Shown: one piece after another, positions 15,922 to 25,148 of the stretch
How positions within the stretch are numbered: position 1 is the stretch's first letter
Layout of the letters: each line of letters starts with the position of its first letter
Source of the DNA: an uncultured Poribacteria bacterium
GTDB taxonomy: Bacteria; Poribacteria; WGA-4E; WGA-3G
Assembly (NCBI GenBank): GCA_958295855.1
Contig: OY282383.1
Span: 750,481 to 814,480, forward strand
Length of the DNA stretch: 64,000 bases
Direction: 5' to 3'
The notes under the pieces: model-generated
The model's input: the letters and a program-made list of their open reading frames with translations, nothing else
The model's database searches: none
Told to the model about the DNA's origin: nothing
Position numbers and translations under genes: made by a program

Positions 15922-16002
15922 TATCACGTCTCTTATCCCCTAGCAAGTGGGAGGGGAGCCCATTACCGAGAGGTAATGCTTGCTATGCTCCCCAACGTGA
16001 TA
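15922..16002 (-). promoter_or_regulatory. Covarying leader pseudoknot, copy B
   Basis: Read on the minus strand: closing stem TATCACGT / ACGTGATA; P1 GGGGAGC / GCTCCCC; P2 TAGCAAG / CTTGCTA; P3 CATTACC / GGTAATG with loop TCTC. Compared with copy C, seven base pairs are exchanged and all stay paired, while the flanking sequence is almost unchanged. Confidence 0.75.
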
Positions 16003-16007
16003 CCATC

Positions 16008-16036
16008 ATTATACCACACACACTACAGATTGTCAA
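16008..16036 (-). promoter_or_regulatory. tnpB: Promoter of tnpB copy B
   Basis: Minus strand TTGACA (16036-16031), 17-base spacer, TATAAT (16013-16008): a consensus promoter just ahead of the leader structure. Confidence 0.8.
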
Positions 16037-16188
16037 ATCTTTTTGTGGATTTGCAGAAGTCAAATAAAATCTTACCTGCTAGTTCTAAGCAGATTAGATT
16101 TTACAACATTTGTATAAATTTGATGTGATTTTACGCCACTGCAACTTACCCCAATTAAATTCTTAATCTTCATCAAACCACACCTAAC

Positions 16189-19100
16189 TTACAATGGCGG
16201 CAATCCCGCAACAATCTCCACCGTCTTTAGACTCACATTTATCACGCGGGCGATGAGCGCTACGATATACCGCGGCGCATCGGCTCTATTTGGATCGTTC
16301 ACAATCCCACTCCGCTTATCTACTTTGACGCGGTACTGATCCACTACCCACTCCAAGGCGGAACGAGTGCCAAGCCGATAATCAAAAACCTCCGGCGGAA
16401 TGCCATCCAGCGTCAAGAAATCGTTGTACACCAGCGACGTTTTGTCTTTCGACAGCTTCATCTTCTCCACGCGCCAATTGAGGGGCACGTCCGGGGTTTG
16501 GATAAACTTCAGCGTATCGTATTCGTCCTGGTCTTCGTAGTTGACGTGGAGGGCTGCGAGTTTCGCCCCTGCTTCCGCAAAACCCCAGAAATCTTTGGCG
16601 AAGGGAATGTGCGGCAAATCACGTCTGAGATTCGCCTGATACCGTTCGCGATAATCGGGATGATGCAAGATGCCGTAGTTATAGTGAAAAATATCCCACT
16701 TGCTGATGGTATCATCGCCGTAGTGCGTGCGGAACTGCACCAATGCCCACTCGGTGATGTTTTCGCGGCGGTTCGTGCCATCCTCGTCGTAGGTGTAGAA
16801 GGGGAAGCATTGCCCAGATGAACCAAATCCACCTGTTACCACATTTGCGGGGATGCAACCCGCTATGAGGCAGATAAAAGGTTTTTCTTTTGTTATATTG
16901 ACACAAATCACTCTATTTTCTTTTTCTGTGTCCGGCGTGGGGAAGATAGATGGCAACATGGCTACGTCATTGTTCATCGTCCGGTCAAAGTAGAGATGCA
17001 ATTTGGTAAACGGGCGGTAGAGGGATGGCCTAACCTTATGTTCCGTATATTCAGCAATTGTCCCACGCTTCAACTTCACCTTTAAGTTTCGGTTCCACTT
17101 GATTTTCGCATCATCAGGCACCACAAAATCATCAAGGTTTGCCTGCTTGTCTTCTCGTCGTTTCCACCTATCCACTTCCGTGTTGTAAGTGCCAATCATC
17201 CGCTGAACGTTCTCAGCAAGTCTGTCTCGGTTGAAATTGTAAACCCACGCATCGCGATTCGTTGACACACCGCAACTGTAAGTTTTGAAAATCACATCCG
17301 TTGTTTCACCTTTCGCTGCCTTCGCTTGCTTAGTCCCCATCGGGATAAAGGTGTCAAACTCGGCATGGAGCCCTTCGGTGAGCCAAGTATGTCGCGCATC
17401 AGGTTGAAGCGGTTTCCATTCAATAGTGCCCACGTGTTGGCGTTGGGTGAGAAAGTCAAACTTCTGTTTTTTGTTCCATAACTCATCGGTGCGATAGTAA
17501 AAGATGCGGGAGGTTTCTGATGAATTTCCCTTCGTTTTCACAAACAAGTTGATGCTTACCCCTACCCGAATGCCGAACACATTCGCATCGGAGACTTTCA
17601 CTCCCTTCCTTACATTCCCGCCTAAGTCCAGAATGTAAATCGCGTCAAAATCTTCTGCGAGGTGTTTCCGCATCCCGTCAAACGCGATGCCATCCAGAAA
17701 GCCGTTATTTGTCACAAAGGCCACAACGCCTTCCTCGCCAATCCGGTCCGATGCCCACCGAATTGCCTTCACATACGGATCCGAGAGCGCGTTTTTATTC
17801 GTCGCCTTGGAGTCTTGCGAATACGTCTCCCGCACGCGCGCATCCATCGTCTTATACTTCCGATTCTTGTTATTATCGTTTTCATTCACCTGCCCTGCAT
17901 TGTAGGGTGGATTGCCGATAACCACAAACATCGGTGTCTGCTTCTGTTTCTCAACGCGTTCGGTATTGGCGGGGGTGAATAGCTGCGTCTGCCGTGCTTC
18001 TGCCACCTCAAAGGTATCCACCAGACATAGTCCTTCAAACGGGGCGTACTGATTTGTGGCAGTGTAAAACTGCTGTTCAATGTTGAGGCTGGCGATATAG
18101 TATGGCAGGAGCATGACTTCGTTGCACTGAAGTTCGGGCGGCACTGCGGTGTATTTTCGCTCCAATGAGATGGGGTCCAATTCCTGCATGAGCCGCACGA
18201 TGAAGTTGCCGGTGCCGACGAACGGATCGATGATGTGCACACCGGTATCGGACAACGAGCGGTTAAACTCGGTTTGTAGAAGGTGCTCAACGCTTTTCAC
18301 CATGAAGTCCACAATTGGTTGTGGGGTGTAGACGATGCCGTGCGTATCTGCCACATCTGCAGAGAACCCTTGAAAAAACTTCTCATAAAAGGTATTCAGG
18401 AAATGCTGTTTTTGAGAGAAGTCTTTGCAGAGCGTCGCTGCCTGCTCAAGGGTACTATAAAACCGATCGAGTGGTTCAAGAAACACGTCCCGGCTCACCG
18501 CATGGCGCATGAGGGCATCACTGACGTTTTCAATTTCACGGGCGATGATATTTCGCCGGGTGAAATCCGAACGTCCAAAAACGGTGCGGAAGATGCGTTC
18601 GGTGAGGATATGCTGGATGAGCATCTCCTCTACAGCATCCTGTGACAGGTCTGGGTTAATGGATGTGCGGCAGATTTGATAGAAATCGGCAAACGCGTTT
18701 TGAAACGCCAAATCTGCTTGGTGCTGTTTGTCGATGAGTTCTTTCAGTTTGCTTGCGAGTGCTGGCACATGTGCCCTGAAATCGGCGACGGCGGTGTGCC
18801 AATTGTCAAGCGCGGCTGGGACATAAGAAAACAGGTGTTGGAGTGCAGCAATCAGGCGTGCTGGTTCGGTGATGTCCAGGTCCAGTACCACCTGTCCGTT
18901 TTGGTATACGATGGCGCGCTGTGGCGTTTGAAAGAAGGTGTTCTCGAGTGGATAGCCTGCGTCCCGTTTTTGCTGCACGGCTTTGAGGAGGTCATCGTGC
19001 ATATCTTTCGCTTCCCAGTAGGCGAAGGGGAGGCCATATTCGTCGAGTATCACGCCATCGACGACGATGCGGTTTCCTGCTGCGGTGTGCATGGCATATT

Positions 19101-19266
19101 GTGGGATAAGGGTCGCGTTCACCTGCTTTGCACAGGCGTGCAGTAGCGTATCAAAAGGTGAGCTGACTGCGCCTTCGTGTGTGGCATCGTACCGCGCGTA
19201 TTGCTGCAACGTCGCGTAATAGTCTCGGACAGCTTTGTGATTGGGTTTGAGGTTGAGTTGTGGCAT
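16189..19266 (-). CDS. Type ISP-like restriction-modification enzyme without helicase
   Basis: A 1025-residue single-chain enzyme. N-terminal PD-(D/E)XK nuclease with D70 (IVVDGVILDEYG) and E85-x-K87 (AYWEAKD); a helical spacer; an N6-adenine methyltransferase with SAM motif I (DPFVGTGNFIVRLMQEL, near 345) and catalytic NPPYNAG (near 455); then a C-terminal half resembling the type ISP target-recognition region (FVTNNGFLDGIAFDGMRKHL onward). Classical type ISP enzymes such as LlaGI are about 1500 residues and carry a helicase between nuclease and methyltransferase; none is seen here, so it may act like a type IIG enzyme. It stands alone, ending 40 bases from the left end of IS copy B. Confidence 0.85.
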   Translation of the reverse strand: MPQLNLKPNHKAVRDYYATLQQYARYDATHEGAVSSPFDTLLHACAKQVNATLIPQYAMHTAAGNRIVVDGVILDEYGLPFAYWEAKDMHDDLLKAVQQKRDAGYPLENTFFQTPQRAIVYQNGQVVLDLDITEPARLIAALQHLFSYVPAALDNWHTAVADFRAHVPALASKLKELIDKQHQADLAFQNAFADFYQICRTSINPDLSQDAVEEMLIQHILTERIFRTVFGRSDFTRRNIIAREIENVSDALMRHAVSRDVFLEPLDRFYSTLEQAATLCKDFSQKQHFLNTFYEKFFQGFSADVADTHGIVYTPQPIVDFMVKSVEHLLQTEFNRSLSDTGVHIIDPFVGTGNFIVRLMQELDPISLERKYTAVPPELQCNEVMLLPYYIASLNIEQQFYTATNQYAPFEGLCLVDTFEVAEARQTQLFTPANTERVEKQKQTPMFVVIGNPPYNAGQVNENDNNKNRKYKTMDARVRETYSQDSKATNKNALSDPYVKAIRWASDRIGEEGVVAFVTNNGFLDGIAFDGMRKHLAEDFDAIYILDLGGNVRKGVKVSDANVFGIRVGVSINLFVKTKGNSSETSRIFYYRTDELWNKKQKFDFLTQRQHVGTIEWKPLQPDARHTWLTEGLHAEFDTFIPMGTKQAKAAKGETTDVIFKTYSCGVSTNRDAWVYNFNRDRLAENVQRMIGTYNTEVDRWKRREDKQANLDDFVVPDDAKIKWNRNLKVKLKRGTIAEYTEHKVRPSLYRPFTKLHLYFDRTMNNDVAMLPSIFPTPDTEKENRVICVNITKEKPFICLIAGCIPANVVTGGFGSSGQCFPFYTYDEDGTNRRENITEWALVQFRTHYGDDTISKWDIFHYNYGILHHPDYRERYQANLRRDLPHIPFAKDFWGFAEAGAKLAALHVNYEDQDEYDTLKFIQTPDVPLNWRVEKMKLSKDKTSLVYNDFLTLDGIPPEVFDYRLGTRSALEWVVDQYRVKVDKRSGIVNDPNRADAPRYIVALIARVINVSLKTVEIVAGLPPL

Positions 19267-19509
19267 GGGAGTATGATAGCAGGTTTAGGGATATAAAGCA
19301 AGGAGAAATTAGATTGCAGGCAGAGCCCAAAATCACGTTTGTAGTTGTGCGATTTATCGCACGTCGGGAGCGCGATGTTTATAGCAGCGTGTTCCCCACT
19401 AATTATCTGAATCAGGATTTGCAGGATTAGGGGATGGCCAGGATAAGAGAATAGGCACATTATTCCATTATTGTAGTATATAGCAAAGCCCATAATTACT
19501 TATACACGC

Positions 19510-19540
19510 TTGTATGCGCGATTTCTAACCGCGCATACAA
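19510..19540. repeat. Perfect inverted repeat
   Basis: Eleven-base arms TTGTATGCGCG (19510-19520) and CGCGCATACAA (19530-19540) around ATTTCTAAC. The GCGCGATTTCNNAYCGCGC core resembles other intergenic palindromes near 7.25 kb and 58.2 kb. Confidence 0.7.
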
Positions 19541-19628
19541 CAGCGGCGTAAGCATTCTGTCAACATATTTTCGGATTTTACTATAATACACACCATACTT
19601 TTTGTCAATTTTTTTTATCGCTAAAAAA

Positions 19629-19657
19629 TTGACAAAAAATCGCAAAAATCGTATAAT
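19629..19657 (+). promoter_or_regulatory. Consensus promoter upstream of 19862 gene
   Basis: TTGACA (19629-19634), 17 bases, TATAAT (19652-19657). Transcript would have an untranslated leader of about 200 bases. Confidence 0.7.
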
Positions 19658-19861
19658 TCCAACGAACATGATACAACGGTCGCCTGGTGGTGTAAGGTTC
19701 ATACAGATGTCTAGTCCGAACCACCCGATATTATCACAACGGGCGCGTGGCATTGCTACGTTTGGAGCTGTCCACATTAGGATGTGATACCAAATACCAC
19801 GAAAACATCATACTGAGAAAACTTACTCAACGGGTGCTTCATAAAAACAAGGAGAAACTTC

Positions 19862-20554
19862 ATGACTCGTTCACTTGCAATAATCATCAGTATTATTGTG
19901 CTTGGTATCGGCTTACACTTTTATACGCAGTGGGACATAAAGAGGTTCAAGGCATCGCTACCAAAACCGCCTATACATGATAAAGTCTTAGCCGATGGAA
20001 CAGCTGAAGCAGAAAACTCTATTGATAACAGTGAGAAAATCGGTCTTGAAACTGGCGAGGGACACTGGCACGAAAACCAAGAATGGCATGCCGCACCAAA
20101 CCAACCCGAGCCAGCCAGCGATGAGACCCGAGAAGACTCTGTCCAAGAGGAATACTCGCAATTAGCTGTTTTACCTTCTGAAGAAACTGAAGAAATAGAA
20201 CCTCTTGAAGAGCAGGTGCTCGCCGATCTTCATGCAGAAGTACTGGAACTTCAGGAACTCCAAAGAATAGTAGAATCAGATGCCGAGAAACTTATCGCCG
20301 CCGCTAAGACTGGTAGTATGTCTAGATCTGAACTGATCGCAGAAATCAAGGAGATCAATCTCAGATTACAGGCTCTTCACAAACAGCAACATCTATGGCA
20401 GAGCAAATACGTTGAATATAACGGGACAGAATATCCCGGTACAGAACACTGGGTGAAGCATCACGGGGTGGATAAAGAGACTCTACGAGAACAAGTAGTA
20501 GAAGATTTGAAATCTCGAGGTTACCTCCTCTTACCGCAGGGAACAAAACCTTAA
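19862..20554 (+). CDS. Membrane-anchored acidic coiled-coil protein, unknown
   Basis: A 230-residue protein with AAGGAG before the ATG. One N-terminal membrane helix (residues 3-21, SLAIIISIIVLGIGLHFYT), an acidic low-complexity middle, GEGHWHENQEWH near residue 68, and a leucine/glutamate-rich coiled coil (about 115-180, LEEQVLADLHAEVLELQELQ). The end (EYPGTEHWVKHHGVDKETLR) looks like a small conserved C-terminal piece. Likely a single-pass envelope protein facing the periplasm; no function recognised. Confidence 0.7.
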   Translation: MTRSLAIIISIIVLGIGLHFYTQWDIKRFKASLPKPPIHDKVLADGTAEAENSIDNSEKIGLETGEGHWHENQEWHAAPNQPEPASDETREDSVQEEYSQLAVLPSEETEEIEPLEEQVLADLHAEVLELQELQRIVESDAEKLIAAAKTGSMSRSELIAEIKEINLRLQALHKQQHLWQSKYVEYNGTEYPGTEHWVKHHGVDKETLREQVVEDLKSRGYLLLPQGTKP

Positions 20555-21206
20555 CCCGCGCTTCACTCTATATCCTTCACAAGATTTACAAGCCTTCTGT
20601 TTTCACAGAACGCTTGTTTTTGTTTAAACCGAATCGGTTTTTAATATCCACCATACTTATAATCATACGGGTTTGCATACGCATCCCTATAATAAATGAT
20701 GCGATTCAAGGGACTTATATCTGAATGTACAACTTAACTGGGAAAGTGGCTTTGGTGACAGGTGCGGGTGGCAAAAACGGCATCGGGCGCGCCATCGCCA
20801 CACGCTTGGCGAAAGAAGGTGCAGACGTAGCTGTCAATGACATTACCGAACAGCCTTATGCCGCAGATGAAGCAACGTGGCAAGGGTTACCGGATGTCGT
20901 CCGTGAAATTGAAGCGATGGGACAACGCGCGCTCAGCATCGTTGCGGACGTTTCGGAGGCAAAACAGGTTAATGACATGGTAGACAAAACCGTTGCGCAT
21001 TTCGGAAAAATTGATATCCTCGTCAACAACGCGGGAACGATAGCCGGTAAAGACCGGGTGCCGGTCGTCGACCTTGCTGAAGCAGATTGGGATAGGGTAA
21101 GTTGCAGTGGCGTAAAATCACATCAAATTTATACAAATGTTGTAAAATCTAATCATATCTATACAATGTAAGATTTTATTTGACTTCTGCAAATCCACAA
21201 AAAGAT

Positions 21207-21235
21207 TTGACAATCTGTAGTGTGTGTGGTATAAT
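21207..21235 (+). promoter_or_regulatory. tnpB: Promoter of tnpB copy C
   Basis: Perfect TTGACA (21207-21212) and TATAAT (21230-21235) with a 17-base spacer. Confidence 0.8.
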
Positions 21236-21240
21236 GATGG

Positions 21241-21322
21241 TATCACGTTGGCAGGCATAATGAGCGTTACCTCTCGGTAACGTGCCTGCCCTCCCACTCA
21301 TTAGGGGATAAGAGACGTGATA
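21241..21322 (+). promoter_or_regulatory. Covarying leader pseudoknot, copy C
   Basis: Closing stem TATCACGT / ACGTGATA (21241-21248, 21315-21322). P1 GGCAGGCA / TGCCTGCC (21250-21257, 21283-21290), P2 TAATGAG / CTCATTA (21258-21264, 21297-21303), P3 CGTTACC / GGTAACG (21265-21271, 21276-21282), loop TCTC. Differs from copy A at six base pairs, all compensated. Confidence 0.75.
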
Positions 21323-21323
21323 C

Positions 21324-22457
21324 GTGAAAACCATGTCACTCCGATCACAGAAGATTCAACTCATTCCGAATAACAAGCAGGCGACGGCTATGGCACAGCA
21401 CTGCGGTTACGCCCGTGTTGCCTACAATGCCGCGCTGTCTTCGTTTAAAAGTGGATTAGACGATGGTAATTGGAAGACACTCTATGACATCAAAAAGGAA
21501 TTCAACGCTCGGAAGCGTGAAGTCTTTCCTTGGTGCGATGAGATGTCCCAGAATGCCAGCAAGAATGCCATTCATCATTTTAGCGATGCAGTCAGAAGAT
21601 GGAAGAGCGGTCAGAACAGGTTCCCCGTGCCGAAGAACCGAAGTGGTAAGCAAAGTTACCAAGCGGAGTAAAGGTATTAGCCCTGCAAAGCAGGGTAAAT
21701 ACCATTAGGCATGAACTCTGTTCGCGTGGAACGGAAGCGCGTCAAGCTGCCTGTCATAGGCTGGGTGCGGATGACGGAGGAGTTGCGATGGACAGGTGAT
21801 ATAGGTAGAGTCACCGTCTCCCGTAAAGATGATAAATGGTTCGTGTCTATTCTGGTTTGCACTGATGAAGGTAATCCGATGGTTCAGATGCCGTTAATAG
21901 ACGCCCGTCTGCCTGTAGGCGTTGACGTGGGTATCAATACACTGGCAACGCTATCCGATGGGACTAAATATGAGAACCCACGCCCATTGAAACGCTACCT
22001 AAAGAAGTTAAGGCGTGCCGGGCGAATGCTTTCACGGAAGACAAGGTTCTCAAGTAACTGGCATAAGGCCCGTAAACGGCTTGCCAGCATTCACTACAGA
22101 GTCTCCTGCATCAGATTAGATAGTCATCATAAAACAAGCACGTCCATCGTTCGGAAAGCTTCGGCTATTGGTATTGAGACGTTGAACGTCAGCGGTATGC
22201 TAAAGAACAAGAAACTTGCAAAGCATATAGCCGATGCATCTCTATACCGCTTTTTGACGATGATAAAGTATAAAGCAGAACGGCGCGGTATCCCCATCAC
22301 GGAAGCTGCCATGTTCTTTGCCAGCAGTAAGACGTGTAGTAGTTGTGGACACAAAAAGACGGAGTTAAATCTCTCTGAACGCACCTACCACTGCGGTGAG
22401 TGTGGTTTCACGTGCGACAGAGATGTGAATGCGGCAATCAACCTGTGTCCTTCATAA
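21324..22457 (+). pseudogene. tnpB: tnpB copy C, split by palindrome
   Basis: N-terminal 115 residues (21324-21671) stop at TAA; after the palindrome a 248-residue frame opens with ATG at 21711-21713 and contains the RuvC residues (VGVDVGINTLATLSDG, IGIETLNVSGM, CDRDVNAAINL) and zinc cysteines. The break is identical to copy B, except that B has AAG where C has this ATG. If both parts are made, C would be a split TnpB; otherwise it is a dead gene mobilised in trans. Confidence 0.8.
21673..21703. repeat. 31-bp palindrome, copy 3
   Basis: GGTAT / ATACC outer arms, CCCTGC / GCAGGG inner arms, AAA centre, inside tnpB copy C. Followed by ATTAGG as in copies 1 and 2. Confidence 0.9.
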
Positions 22458-22621
22458 AAGTATGTCGCCCGTAGCTCGCGGGAGACGTGAAACGCCTCTG
22501 GAGTTCGTGTAAGACCACATTGGTTGGCAGTGAGCGTTGAACGAGGAAGTGTGGTTACTGATGGAAGAACCTGTTAGATTTGAACAGGTTTGATCAGATA
22601 TGTATAAATCCCACAGAGCGG
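22360..22621 (+). ncRNA. Probable omega-RNA region of IS copy C
   Basis: 3' end of tnpB to the right end. Hairpins CCCG-TAGCT-CGCGGG after the stop and CCTGTT-AGATTTG-AACAGG near the end. The guide would begin TGCAACGTGTCAACG, that is, the interrupted SDR gene itself, which would let TnpB cut the empty allele. Confidence 0.5.
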
Positions 22622-23110
22622 TGCAACGTGTCAACGTCAAAGGCGTGTTTCTCTGTTGTCAAGCGGTGGCACGCCATCTCATCGCGCAAGGGATGGGCGG
22701 CAAAATTATCAACCTCTCGTCTGTAACAGGTAAACAAGGTTTAGCGCGCTACGCAGCGTATAGTGCTTCCAAATTCGCCGTAATCGGGTTGACCCAGGCG
22801 CTTGCGTATGAGCTTGCACCTTATAGCGTAAACGTCAACGCTATCTGCCCGGGGCTGGTGGATACGGAGCGCGTGGGACACATGGCATCTGCCTTAATGC
22901 CCGTGGATATGCCTGATGACGAACAGCGTGCGGAGTTCGCTCGGCGCGCTGAAGCATCGGTGCCGTTAGGGCGGCTCGCCGAAGGCGAGGATGTCGCAAA
23001 GATGGCCGCGTTCCTCGCTTCAGACGAATCCGCGTACCTGACCGGGCTATCTGTCATCGTAGCAGGCGGTTTAATGATGTATTAGTCAACGGCACAGCGG
23101 CGTGTGCCTC

Positions 23111-23971
23111 CTACCGTAAAATCCGCTGATCGCTCAGATCTTTGCCGCCCACCGTTTTGACGATAGACGCGCCTCGCCACTCCTTGATTTCCAAGTCGTG
23201 GAACGCGTTGACAATGTTATACTGCGTTGGTAGATCTTCCCAGCGCGCTTTGTGGAACTCTACCGTGCCCTCGCCGCGCCACTGCTCCTTGACGACGCGA
23301 TTCGGCGTGCTGGCAGGCGTTAGCACCGCGTAGGCAACATCAGCGGTACCCCATTCACCGGTTCTCGGCATGTATTTATAGTGCAATGTGCCGGTGAGTG
23401 GTTGTTCGCCAGGGGTTTGCTTCGGCGGAGAAGGCGCGTGCGTTTGTGGTACTTGTTCGGTCGGCTTTACATGCATGTCCATAAACTTAAAACCGAGCCA
23501 ACTTGCAGTGCAGTGTGTTTCACCATTAAAAGTTAGCGGTTCTGGCAATTCACAATAGATTTTAGAGAAGCCTAATTCCTCGCGGCCTGTCAAAATCGGA
23601 TCTGTCAGGTTCTCCCACAGCACAGTCAACAAAGAGCCTGTTGCGCGGTCTACTTCACCGTTGAAAACCACGGGGAGGCTGACGCCGAGGGTGTTGTAAC
23701 CACGCCCTGCCAGCCATTCAATTTCTTTCATATAGCCCGCGGAAACCGAGACAATTGGCTCACCGTTAAGGGCGAAACCTGGCGGTAGAAACGCCTCTAA
23801 TTGTTCGCCGTTCGTCAGAAAACTCACTGAAATTGATGTTGATTTCGGATTATCTTTACACGCAAATTTTCTACCGTCGGGCCCCCGTCGCGGTCCCGTC
23901 CGCGGGCCAAAATGCGTGGGCATCCGGTACATTGCGTTTGGAGCGCCACCCTTGTGAAACGTGTAACCCAT
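23111..23971 (-). CDS. Acetoacetate decarboxylase family protein
   Basis: A 286-residue protein. The segment GREELGFSKIYCELPEP (about residues 137-153) matches the family core in which a lysine forms a Schiff base with a beta-keto acid; the lysine is present. Flanking beta-strands (VSVSAGYMKEIEWLAGRGY, LLTVLWENLTDP) fit the double-barrel fold. Family members decarboxylate acetoacetate or act as aldolase-dehydratases; the exact reaction is not predictable. GGAGG-like AAGGAG... GGAAAAG precedes the start. It is transcribed toward the SDR gene. Confidence 0.8.
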   Translation of the reverse strand: MGYTFHKGGAPNAMYRMPTHFGPRTGPRRGPDGRKFACKDNPKSTSISVSFLTNGEQLEAFLPPGFALNGEPIVSVSAGYMKEIEWLAGRGYNTLGVSLPVVFNGEVDRATGSLLTVLWENLTDPILTGREELGFSKIYCELPEPLTFNGETHCTASWLGFKFMDMHVKPTEQVPQTHAPSPPKQTPGEQPLTGTLHYKYMPRTGEWGTADVAYAVLTPASTPNRVVKEQWRGEGTVEFHKARWEDLPTQYNIVNAFHDLEIKEWRGASIVKTVGGKDLSDQRILR

Positions 23972-24187
23972 CTCTTTTCCTCCAAATGAAAATTGACAAA
24001 AAACGTTAACGAGATTTTTCGCTTGATGCGATTACGTCAAAAACCGACCGAGGCTTGAAATTGCGGAAAATTTGCCTGGGTGATATACCGCTATTATACG
24101 GATACACGGTGCAATGTCAAGCAATATTGTGTGCGAATCTTCTCACAAATAGAGAACTGAATGCCTCTGATACGAGAAGAAGAAAAC

Positions 24188-24216
24188 TTGACAAAAAACT
24201 GAAAACGGCTTAAAAT
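24188..24216 (+). promoter_or_regulatory. Promoter of the TIM-barrel isomerase gene
   Basis: TTGACA (24188-24193), 17-base spacer, TAAAAT (24211-24216), 27 bases ahead of ATG 24244. The 272-base gap before it otherwise shows only AT-rich DNA with a second TTGACA at 23993-23998. Confidence 0.7.
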
Positions 24217-24243
24217 TGGCAAAAAATGATGACTGGAGAAAAA

Positions 24244-25053
24244 ATGAAACTCGCGATATGCAACGAAATGTTTGAAAATTGGAAAATTGAGGACGTTTTT
24301 ACCTACACCGCCCAACTCGGCTACGATGCCGTTGAGATTGCACCGTTTACTTTGGCAGACTCGGTTTTGGACATCGGCGATGCAGAACGAACGCGCATCC
24401 GAAAAGCCGCTGAAGCTGCAAAGATAGAAATCGCAGGACTTCACTGGCTACTCGTTTCACCACCGGGACTCTATATTAACCATCCAGAGGCAGACATCCG
24501 GAACGAAACGCGAGACTATTTCCTCGCGTTGATCGAACTGTGTGCAGATTTAGACGGGCGCGTGATGGTTATTGGATCACCGCAACAACGAAACGTCATA
24601 GCACCGCTCACCTTTGAAGAGGCATGGAACTACGCACGGGATACCTTCGCAGAAGGCGCAGAACTCGCCGGTGAAAGAGGGGTTATGTTGTGCATGGAAC
24701 CGTTGTCCAGCGATCAGACGAACTTCATCACGAATCCTGACAAAGCCGTTGAGATGGTTAACGCCATAAACCACCCGAACTTCCAGATGATTCTGGATGT
24801 CTGTAGCACCGCAAAAGAGGGATTGGATATGCCGACGCAGATTCACAACTGCGCCTCGCACCTCGCACATTTCCATTCCAACGACGACAACGGGTATCTG
24901 CCCGGTTCCGGCAATGTGGACTACCCACCAATCATCGAAGCATTGAAAGAGATTGATTACAACGGCTATGTCTCGACAGAGGTTTTCGACTTCAAACCCG
25001 ATCCGCAGACAATCGCGAAACGGAGCATTGAATTCCTGAATTCTCTGATGTAG
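24244..25053 (+). CDS. Sugar phosphate isomerase/epimerase (AP endonuclease 2 TIM barrel)
   Basis: A 269-residue TIM-barrel protein. The start MKLAICNEMF at 24244 is preferred over ATG 24226 because GGAG lies just upstream and family members start this way. Metal ligands expected on barrel strands appear as glutamate in CMEPLSSDQT, aspartate in MILDVCS, histidine in LAHFHSND and glutamate in GYVSTEVFDF. The family isomerises or epimerises sugars such as xylose, tagatose or inosose; substrate unknown. Followed after 95 bases by a likely sugar-related enzyme gene. Confidence 0.85.
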   Translation: MKLAICNEMFENWKIEDVFTYTAQLGYDAVEIAPFTLADSVLDIGDAERTRIRKAAEAAKIEIAGLHWLLVSPPGLYINHPEADIRNETRDYFLALIELCADLDGRVMVIGSPQQRNVIAPLTFEEAWNYARDTFAEGAELAGERGVMLCMEPLSSDQTNFITNPDKAVEMVNAINHPNFQMILDVCSTAKEGLDMPTQIHNCASHLAHFHSNDDNGYLPGSGNVDYPPIIEALKEIDYNGYVSTEVFDFKPDPQTIAKRSIEFLNSLM

Positions 25054-25148
25054 CGGTAGTGGATGAGTTGTTTGTCTGTTTCTGCTCCGAGGCATTAAGA
25101 GGCACGCTTGCAAAGCGAACTTGCGAAAAGTACGAAGGAAGGACTATA

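Larger units (their letters stand above)
14623..16148 (-). mobile_element. IS200/IS605-type element, tnpB only, copy B
   Basis: 1526 bases on the minus strand. Left end (TAAGTTGCAGTG) at 16148 after TTGGGG, right end (CCCACAGAGCGG) at 14623. It carries promoter, leader pseudoknot and tnpB interrupted by the 31-bp palindrome. Outside the leader stems it is nearly the same as copy C, including the interruption, so both descend from one interrupted parent. Confidence 0.85.
19267..19861. other. Gene-free stretch with palindrome, sequence debris and promoter
   Basis: No convincing gene. It contains an ATCAGGATTTGCAGGATTAG segment (19410-19429) that looks like repeat debris, the palindrome at 19510-19540, AT-rich DNA and the consensus promoter at 19629-19657 with a leader of about 200 bases to the next gene. 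Confidence 0.6.
21098..22621 (+). mobile_element. IS200/IS605-type element, tnpB only, copy C
   Basis: 1524 bases, inserted after TAGGG in the SDR gene without target duplication, beginning TAAGTTGCAGTG and ending CACAGAGCGG. The intact frame of the flanks fixes both ends to the base. Contents: consensus promoter, leader pseudoknot, split tnpB, right-end hairpins. Confidence 0.9.
20725..23085 (+). pseudogene. SDR-family oxidoreductase gene split by IS copy C
   Basis: The N-terminal part (20725-21097) has VTGAGGKNGIGRAIA and ILVNNAGT; the C-terminal part (22622-23085) has LSSVTG, YSASK catalytic motif and the substrate loop. Removing 21098-22621 leaves 837 bases, exactly 279 codons, and restores DWDRVQRVNVKGVFLC across the junction. 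The gene therefore encoded a 278-residue classical short-chain dehydrogenase before insertion and would be repaired by precise IS excision. Confidence 0.9.

Noticed and set aside
10972..16148. Composite transposon formed by IS copies A and B around the membrane protein gene
   Set aside because: IS605-type elements do not normally form composites and there is no sign that the segment moved as a unit.
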